Part shown: one piece after another, positions 57,235-64,000 of the stretch
Numbering within the stretch: the first letter of the stretch is position 1
Layout of the letters: each line of letters starts with the position of its first letter
From: Sphagnum compactum
Taxonomy: Eukaryota > Bryophyta > Sphagnopsida > Sphagnales
Assembly (NCBI GenBank): GCA_965153455.1
Contig: OZ234501.1
Location: 11,470,001-11,534,000 of the forward strand
Reading direction: 5' to 3'
DNA length: 64,000 nt
Notes under the pieces: generated by a model
What the model was told of the DNA's origin: nothing
Seen by the model: only the letters and a program-made list of their open reading frames with translations
Database searches by the model: none
Translations under genes and position numbers: made by a program

Positions 57235-57620
57235 TTTTGGAGAACTGCGGTTATATAGCAAATCAGTTCTTTTCTTTTTTACAACTGTTGTTATGAACCC
57301 TAAGAACTGCCCCAATAACTGCCCAGGGCCTGAGAACTCATTCTGATACATAATCACAGTTGCCTGAACAATCTAAGAGCTAGTCAAATAACCTTCTATA
57401 AAAACTATTGGTTCCTTGTCGGTTATTTTGTGAAACCCACTGGTTCTTTGACACTCTTAGAAAAAACTGGAACCAGAGGTTCTTTGATTGATCTGAACAT
57501 TTTCACAAAAACTGAAACCAGAGATTTTCTTTGATTCTGAAATGTTTCGAAAAGCTGGAACTGGAGGTTCTTTGATCTCAAAAACTGCAACTGGAGGTTA
57601 TTTGAAAATAATAATATCAG
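57235..57620. repeat. Dispersed repeat plus degenerate tandem array
   Basis: GAGAACTGCGGTTATATAGC followed by GTTATGAACCCTAAGAACTG and CCCCAATAACTGCC at 57239-57325 resembles 41892-41986 (GAGAACCATGGTTATATAAC, GAACTGCCCTGATAACTGC). It continues into a degenerate array of AACTGGAGGTTCTTTGAT-like phrases at about 57467, 57511, 57554 and 57586. Confidence 0.7.
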
Positions 57621-58815
57621 ATAACAGCCCAAGACTGGTGTTTTCTTTGAATAGTGGAGGTACCAACCATGTCTAGTGTATCCAATGTGCACCTGATAGC
57701 AGTTCCTGCAGGACAACAGACAGAAGTATCTGGGTTAGTTATTTGTCGTTATTATCTGTCCTGCCAGATTACATACCCTGCGGTTTTCCCGGACCCACTA
57801 CACAAACCATGTTGAATTGAATCACATTTTCCTGCTTTGTATAAGGTAAGATCTTCAACTTCCAAGTACCTGTACAATAGTCTCGGTCCAGAGTACAAAC
57901 TTTCACATGTAACATAAAGTTGTTGAAGGGGTTGGTAACTTGGTATGAGGTGAATAATACATATTGTACTATGGAATGGGCAAGACCCTGGCCATTGTGC
58001 ATAGTGAGCTGCCTAATGCCTGCGAGGTTGTGTATAGAAGAAGGGCTGGTCTAACTCCTGAGACCATTTCATGTTTCGAGGTGTTGGGAGCTCAAGTGAG
58101 TTTGCTCAACACATAATGGCCAAAACATTGGCTATTCTCTTGCATAAAGACCAGGGATTGTGCCATTTCTTTTTCTTTTTCTTTCCATCATTTCAAATTG
58201 AAGAGTGGATAAGATTCAGATTGTGCCATGGAAGATTTCTGGAAAAATATTCGATGTGACAATGGATGGCAAATGACAAAGGGATAAAAATCCCCAAGTC
58301 TTAATGATAGGTCACACATCATCTAGGGTCTCATACAATCTTTTGATTTTGGGTGAAAAATCGCCAAAAGGCAATGCACACAAGGGGATTGTGGCAGCCC
58401 TATTGTGAAACAAAGGCACAAATTCAAGCAAATTCACCTAAACCTTTCAGGTTGCCATTGTCTCTCTCCCTCTCACCACCTTCTCACCATATAGGCTACC
58501 ATTGCCGAAATTTTTTTCACCTCATGCCACACACTTTTCATGTCAATTCACTAACAAGTGGCGATATGGACATACCTAAAATTCACCAGTAGGTGGCAAT
58601 ATGAACACATCTAGGATTTGCTAGCATCTTAGAAGTTAAGGTTGGGGGGATTGCATGGTGATGGCAGTTTAGCATAACCTTCAATAGCTAATTAGTTCAA
58701 CTTAGTAGTAATTGTAGAATCCAAAATTGAGATTGATTTGAAGTTCATGTGTGCCGTTTTGCTTTGGCAGTTTCATGAAATTTGAAAGCTTATGGTTTAG
58801 GTTGGAAGTTAAAAC
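57621..58815. other. No gene recognised
   Basis: Short ORFs without recognisable domains. No clear repeat boundaries. Confidence 0.5.
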
Positions 58816-59030
58816 TTGGATTAGGGCAATTTGGGGGAGGTTGAGAAGGTCCAAAATCCAAATATGTTGTATAATAAGCTTGTTATTGTTGAAATAATGA
58901 ACCATTCAACAACTTGGAAGTGGGACTTTAGTATTGGATTAAAGCAATTTGGGGGAGATTTGAAAAGATCCAAAATCCAAATATGGCATACAAAAGAGCT
59001 TTCATTGTTGGAGTAATGAGCATTGAGCTC
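58816..59030. repeat. 118-bp tandem duplication
   Basis: TTGGATTAGGGCAATTTGGG at 58816 and TTGGATTAAAGCAATTTGGG at 58934 begin two diverged copies, each followed by GGTCCAAAATCCAAATATG or the like and then an ATTGTTG...TAATGA phrase. Confidence 0.9.
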
Positions 59031-59049
59031 ATCAAACTGAGATTCAAAT

Positions 59050-61060
59050 GACAAAGATGTTTGGCAAGTTGGCTACACATGCAGCATGTATGGAATGCAA
59101 TAGAGCTTCTAAGAACCAAATTCCAATTAATCATTGTCTCACCTTCAATCCAAAACTGCAACTCAAGTACACCTAATGGTAGACTTCAATATAATACACC
59201 TAAGTACTCAATGTTCAATGTTGTCTTCAAGTTTCTAAACTTTCAAGCCTAACCCTTTCAATGTACTTATACCTTGAGATTGCAAAATGAATCTCAATAA
59301 TTAACTCCAAATTGAAGCTTGGGAATCAAAAGGTGAAACTTGAACATTGAAACTTGGGGCCTAGACACACACTTGAAACTCCAAATCTTGACACTCATTT
59401 TTGGTTGAGCCAAGTTACCTTGTACCTTCCCCAAAATCTCTTCCTTAATAAATGTATATTATAATGTGATTAGATTTTATATGACATTAAAAAGGTGTGT
59501 TGCAATGGGAAGGAATTTGCCCAATGTGAAGGTGAAGGGATAAGTCCTTACCCTTGTAATGTAAAGAGCTACCTACATTAGTCCTTGCCCTAGTCTAAGG
59601 TTCTTATGTTTCCTAGGCCCCTCAGGGTACCTATGTATGTTTTTAACTTATGTGGCCTAGAGTGCCTAGGGTGCCTAACTTAACAACCTAGTAGGTTGCC
59701 CAAGGTATTTAGTTTATCTTGCAATTGCACCACTATGACTATTAGATGGCATTTTTATGTCATGTCTGAAATGACGATACATGTGTCATTTTCAACTCGT
59801 TTAATATGATTATGGAATTTTCAGTCATTTGTGTCTTTTATGACTAAAACTTAGTTAGATAATGAGTCATATTTTTACAAGAAAATTAATGTAACTAATT
59901 TAGTAATTTTTGAGAAGTTATAGGTAGGAAGTCAACTAGCTAGTTTTAGTTGGTCCTAAACGGTGCTAGTTGGCAAGATAGTTACCACCAAAAGTAAGAT
60001 AAGTGTTGAAGTGCGTTCAATCACATTTCTAGCTATGTTTCAAAATGTGGTAGGTAGAGAATCAACTAACTACTTTTAGTTTGTTCTAAAAAGAGTTAGT
60101 TCACCAACCAAGTATATCATTAAAGTAAGGACTTATTTAGGGGTTGATTTGGAGAATTTGACTAAATTGTATGAGGGGGGAGGCGAAAAGACTAGGACAT
60201 TTAAAGGAGGGGATCTTTTCTAGATCATCTTCTTTTCATTCTTTCTTTCCCACATCAATCTTATTTCTTTTCTATTGATCTATCTATCTATTATCATTTG
60301 TTCCTACATTTTTTCTTTATTTTTCTTTAGTCTATATCCTCTATTAATTTTCTATCTATTGTAATACCACAATAGGCTATGGTATTTTACTTGGGTCTTC
60401 AGAGATGTAATGCAACAAGGAAGTATTTTCTTTGGATGTTTTAATAAGTTACACAAGGCTTAAGGGGTGTTGTTTTTACTTAGAAATATAATAATAATAA
60501 GGGGAATGCTAAAGGTAAGGGATTTTTACTTAAATACTAATGTGCACATATTTTTTCCACCTTACATTTAATTATATATATGTTTGCATGCAATTTAATA
60601 GCTGATATTCATTTCAATTTTGAGTTTTAGTAAACTTGGAGTTGTTCTTTGAGAGGTGGATCACTTGCATAATGAGCTAGGACATGCAAGAATATCTATT
60701 TCAATGTCTTTTAACAATTTGTGGCCAATGCACATAACATGAAATCACAACTTTTCAAAAAGCTAACTTGATTAAAGTGTTTACATTAACCAAAACAAAT
60801 GTTCGTTTTGACTAAAGGTTTGAAGCATGAAAAACATGTGTTGCTTTTGAATAGTACATTTGATTAAGTGACATTTTTTATTAGGTGTCAAATCATTACA
60901 ACAAAACATGTCTTTCATGTTGTCTTTTATGATGGCATTTTAATCATTTTAGACAACCAGACACGATGATGATAGAGCCAAAACAGACCAGTGATTTAAA
61001 ACAACATTTAAGACAAGCATGTTGGACATAACTAATAGTCTAATCAATTCATACAATAAT
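59050..61060. other. Intergenic DNA; no gene recognised
   Basis: AT-rich. From about 59.7 kb phrases such as TTATGTCATGTCTGAAATGA begin to resemble the minisatellite that becomes regular beyond 61.2 kb. No gene or RNA recognised. Confidence 0.45.
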
Positions 61061-61270
61061 TAATTGATAGGAATATTGTAATGTGTCATCTCCAATATGA
61101 CTAAAACCTCACATTTCTTGTCCTAATGTCATGTGTGATATGATGAAAAATTAATATTGCAAGGTCGAGGTGGCATGTCCAATGTGACTAATGTTACATA
61201 AAAATAACTGATGTGGAGGCCACGTAACTTGCTGATGTGACTAAAAATGATGTAGTATGAGCTGACATGG

Positions 61271-61465
61271 AATGACACATGTCATGTGTGTTATGACTAG
61301 ATTGTTTGATGTTGCTAGCTTTATAGAATGACATTTGTCATGTCTAATCTAACTAAAATGTCTAATATTGTTAGATGCAATGAGTGACATTTGTCATGTC
61401 TACTATGTCTAGAATGTCATATATTGCTATATGCATAATGTGACATTTGTCATGTCTAGCGTAGA
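61271..61465. repeat. Minisatellite, about 56-bp period
   Basis: Copies headed ATGACACATGTCATGT, ATGACATTTGTCATGTCTAA, GTGACATTTGTCATGTCTAC and GTGACATTTGTCATGTCTAG are spaced about 56 bp apart. Each contains the near-palindromic GACATTTGTC/GACAYRTGTC core followed by a GACTAAAATGTC-like phrase. More diverged units extend from about 61.08 kb and recur near 62.13 kb. Confidence 0.85.
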
Positions 61466-61469
61466 TGCA

Positions 61470-62579
61470 CGGTTGAGTGGCTCATTTTTGGTAGATAAAA
61501 AGTCCCTAAAAGTCCATTTTTTGGTGTCAAATTAACATAAATGGGGGACTATGGGTTGGTTAATGAACTAATTAAATTCATTTGAAAATGTATCCACTTA
61601 GACATATTTTTGACATACATTTTACTAGGGAAAAAATCATCAATCCAACAAAAAAATGACCCATGTAGAGACTTTTGAAAATAAGGTCTAGATTTTGGTC
61701 ATTCAAAAGTCCATAACTATATTTTGGATAAAGCTTATGTAATTAAGTTTTCAAATCTATGTTTTTTTTTCTTTCATCTATCAAATATTAAGTCCCTATA
61801 AGATATATTTTCAAAAAATGATATTGAAAACTTCATATGTATGGGAAGTGTAGATGGTCGGGACAGTCCATATGTTTTCACTTCAAAAGTCCATTACTAC
61901 ATAATGGGTGCACATTTATTGTGCACAAGTTATATAGATAGTTTCTTATTGAAGTTGAAAATCTTAAACCAAGTCCCAATTGTGCATATAAATGGTTTTA
62001 TGGCACGTTAATGGCATGTTAATTCACTACACCCTACAGAAAATTGCAATGGGACACAAAAAGTGAACCACTATAGCTTTCATTCACCTTCTATTATTAC
62101 TAAATTGTCTATTATGCTTGTTGTTTGGAATGACATGTGTCATGTCTATTGTGACTATAATGTCTACTATAACTAGGCAATATGTTTTACATGTGTCATT
62201 ATTTGTATAGTTCATTAAATTTACTTTTAATTGGATAACATGCTTGTTGTATGTCATAATGGGTGTAAATTCAATTTGTTATCAAATATCTAGATAACTG
62301 TAACATACATGTAAAACACATGCAAATTCTATAATCTTAAATGTAAAGTGAACTCAACCAAATTAAAGTGTGTTATTCACTAATCACAAACATTACATAT
62401 TTCCTATATACACATTTAAGCAAATGATATTATAACATAAAGATAACATAATACATGAACTTGAGTTGATAACTTGAAGGTTTGAAAATGTGGCATTATA
62501 TTACCTTACACATTGGTACACTATAAGTTACAAGCATGTGTAACAATTGTACAAGGGCTCCTAGTTAAATAAATAAATA
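61470..62579. other. AT-rich flank of the Helitron, no gene recognised
   Basis: Contains a few further TGACATGTGTCATG phrases near 62.13-62.20 kb. It ends at the A that abuts the Helitron terminus. No coding sequence recognised. Confidence 0.5.
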
Positions 62580-62594
62580 CTAGTGGGTACCCGT

Positions 62595-62745
62595 GACGTT
62601 CGGACACAATCCGACCGTGCCCAGTCCGCCCGTGCCCAGCCCGCCCATGCCCGTGCCCAGTCCCGTGCCCGTGCCCGTGCCCGTGCCCAGTCCGTGCCAA
62701 GTCCGCCCGTGCCCAGTCCGTCCGTGCCGTGCCCCTCTCCCGGGT
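62595..62745. repeat. GC-rich minisatellite in Helitron 3' region
   Basis: Reiterations of GTGCCC and GTGCCCAGTCCGCCC, including GTGCCCGTGCCCGTGCCCGT, form a sharply GC-rich island in AT-rich surroundings. The open frames across it on both strands are repeat artefacts. Confidence 0.9.
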
Positions 62746-63254
62746 CTAATTTTTTTTTTAAAGTGATCAAATCCAGTGTGTCTTAAGATTTTCTATAGCC
62801 AGAATTCGAATTTAAAAAAAGAAATTTTCATTTTGTATACATCATTCAAGCAGTGCTCCCCACCCCTCTCCAATTTTGTGATGTTCCTCAAGTGGTGATC
62901 ATCCATAAGTAACCCGTGACTGCAAGGCACAGCACGGCACTGATGCAGTGCAATAGTGGTGACAGTTGGCGATGTTTCACTTGATGATCACATTCATTCC
63001 TGGTACGTTTGCATCTGAAGTTACAGGTACAGGCATGAGTCATTGGGATGAGCCTGCATGGTCACTTTATCTAAAATCCATTACATGCCTAGAAATCCTA
63101 TGGAGGGAATGTCTGATATATATAAAAGCCCCATTTTAGTCTAATGCAATCTAATCCAACCCATCCCCTTGGACGAAACCAAAGCCCGAGCCCTGAAAAA
63201 AAACTGGGAGTCCAAAGGAGACCCCAAAGAACCCCATACCCACAAGAAGAATCA
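62746..63254. other. Helitron non-coding 3' region with a nested repeat fragment
   Basis: At 62865-62915, CAATTTTGTGATGTTCCTCA and GTGGTGATCATCCATAAG match the beginning of the family A repeat, so a fragment of that element seems to be part of, or inserted in, the Helitron. No ORF of note. Confidence 0.55.
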
Positions 63255-64000
63255 CTACAGCACCTCGCGGTAGACCACATTACTGGTGTAAACGCTAGCA
63301 GGAGCCCTGCTGCCACCCCGGACCAGCACCTGGATGCCCCGCCGTGAGCCGCACCGAGAGAAAGCCACATAAAGCTGCCCATGGCCAAAAACAGGCTTGG
63401 GCAGGTACACCCCCACTGTCTGCAGTGTCTGCCCCTGGGCCTTGTTGATAGTCATGGTAAATGCGGGCCGCAACGGGAACTGCCGCCAGCGGAGAGTAAA
63501 AGGCATCCTCTCCGTGTCAGAGGGAGTGATGTTGAGGCGGGGAATGAAAACGCGCCTGCCCTTGTCCGGTCCTGTGATAATCTCAGCATCAATTATGTGC
63601 TACATCAGCTTGACCACAATAAGCCGAGTGCCATTTGCAAGGCCGCCCGGCATATTCCGCAGCAAAATCACCGGGCAGCCTTTCTGCAGGGTCAAAGTGT
63701 GGGGTGGCACCCCTGACATGCTGAAGGAGTTTAGAAACTCGGTGGGGTAAACCCCTCTCTGTTCGCCTTGCACAACAGAATCAGCGCTGTGGTACGTGCA
63801 GCGCTGTGCTGGTGTGTCGTGAGGTGTGGTGAGGTCAAACCGATTCATGATGGCGATGTTGATGCTGTCAACGTCCTCGTTCAGAGGAGTTAAAATGGCC
63901 CTCTGAATGATGTGCTCATTGCGTGACTGCGAGTCTGTGAAGCGGCCAAGGTCGCCGTAAACTTCATCCACTAGGCTATCAATGGTGTCACCCTGGCAGC
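63255..64000 (-). pseudogene. Helitron Pif1-like helicase, C-terminal part, one in-frame stop
   Basis: The RepHel protein of Helitrons joins a HUH replication initiator to a Pif1-type SF1B helicase; this is the helicase end. One continuous minus-strand frame runs from the window edge to TAG at 63257-63255. Visible motifs: CQGDTIDSLVDEVYGDLGRF, RNEHIIQRAILTPLNEDVDS then INIAIMNRF, GVYPTEFLNSFSMSGVPPH, LQKGCPVILLRNM, GGLANGTRLIVVKLM, then HIIDAEIITGPDKGRRVFIP then RLNITPSD, TINKAQGQTLQTVGVYLPKP (helicase motif V) and GQLYVAFSRCGSRRGIQVLV (motif VI). One in-frame TAG at 63602-63600 interrupts it where family members, as I recall them, have a Gln-like residue; CAG to TAG is a single change. Otherwise no frameshift is seen. 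The N-terminal part is outside the window. Confidence 0.9.

Larger units (their letters stand above)
62580..64000 (-). mobile_element. Helitron, 3' part (continues past window end)
   Basis: Helitrons are rolling-circle transposons whose 3' end is CTRR and which insert between A and T. On the minus strand this element ends ACGTCACGGGTACCCACTAG at 62580, directly followed by T (A at plus 62579). A short GGGTACCC palindrome sits 2 nt before CTAG, where the subterminal hairpin is expected. Upstream, on the same strand, lies a GC-rich minisatellite (62595-62745), then about 0.5 kb non-coding DNA, then the C-terminal part of a Helitron-type helicase. The 5' TC end and Rep domain would lie beyond 64000. 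Confidence 0.88.

Noticed and set aside
62561-62786. ORFs over the GC-rich minisatellite (ARARARA or SPPVPSP-like)
   Set aside because: Product of GTGCCC reiteration in the Helitron 3' region, not a protein-coding sequence.
1-64000. CRISPR array, bacterial operons or phage genes
   Set aside because: Spliced plant-type genes and eukaryotic transposons throughout; the tandem repeats lack unique regularly sized spacers.

Overview
The window looks like nuclear DNA of a land plant. Spliceosomal introns are short (93-544 nt), intergenic DNA is AT-rich and CpG-poor, and the four recognisable host genes have plant-type homologues: nuclear cap-binding protein CBP20, a SCAR/WAVE-family protein, ribosomal protein L9 (uL6) and a MAM33/p32-type mitochondrial protein. 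The transposon families and moderate gene spacing lead me to suspect a non-flowering plant, but the sequence alone does not settle this.

Layout. 1-6 kb: repeat-derived DNA with an 88-bp tandem repeat and G-rich tracts. 6.76-9.15 kb (minus): CBP20 in eight coding exons, with a canonical-looking U12-type AT-AC intron. 9.3-9.6 kb: one copy of an interspersed repeat marked by a 16-bp palindrome. 10.07-13.6 kb (minus): a decayed non-LTR retrotransposon with RT motifs, a zinc knuckle and a C-terminal segment resembling a restriction-like endonuclease. 15.0-16.5 kb (minus): a decayed Ty1/copia pol. 21.08-24.93 kb (minus): the SCAR/WAVE-family gene, with a complete N-terminal SCAR homology domain but no recognisable VCA tail. 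25.9-33.5 kb: intergenic repeats and small inverted-repeat elements. 33.94-35.04 kb (plus): RPL9 in three coding exons, preceded by telo-boxes and a ~96-bp tandem repeat. 37.46-38.81 kb (plus): the MAM33-like gene in three exons. 39-62.5 kb: no convincing host gene, but several non-autonomous elements, including a Harbinger-like MITE with TAA target duplications, a ~1.75-kb foldback element and degenerate minisatellites. 62.58-64 kb (minus): the 3' part of a Helitron, with the helicase C-terminus, a GC-rich minisatellite and a CTAG terminus abutting T. It runs off the window edge.

The host genes are unrelated housekeeping or regulatory genes and do not form a pathway. Three of them (CBP20, SCAR, RPL9) have GA/CT-rich tracts around the presumed 5' leader, and CBP20 and RPL9 also carry telo-box-like AAACCCTA motifs there. 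The most informative observations are the AT-AC intron in CBP20, the apparently VCA-less SCAR gene, the endonuclease-like tail of the non-LTR element, and the Helitron 3' end. All coordinates were derived by hand; exon boundaries rest on reading-frame continuity and splice consensus.
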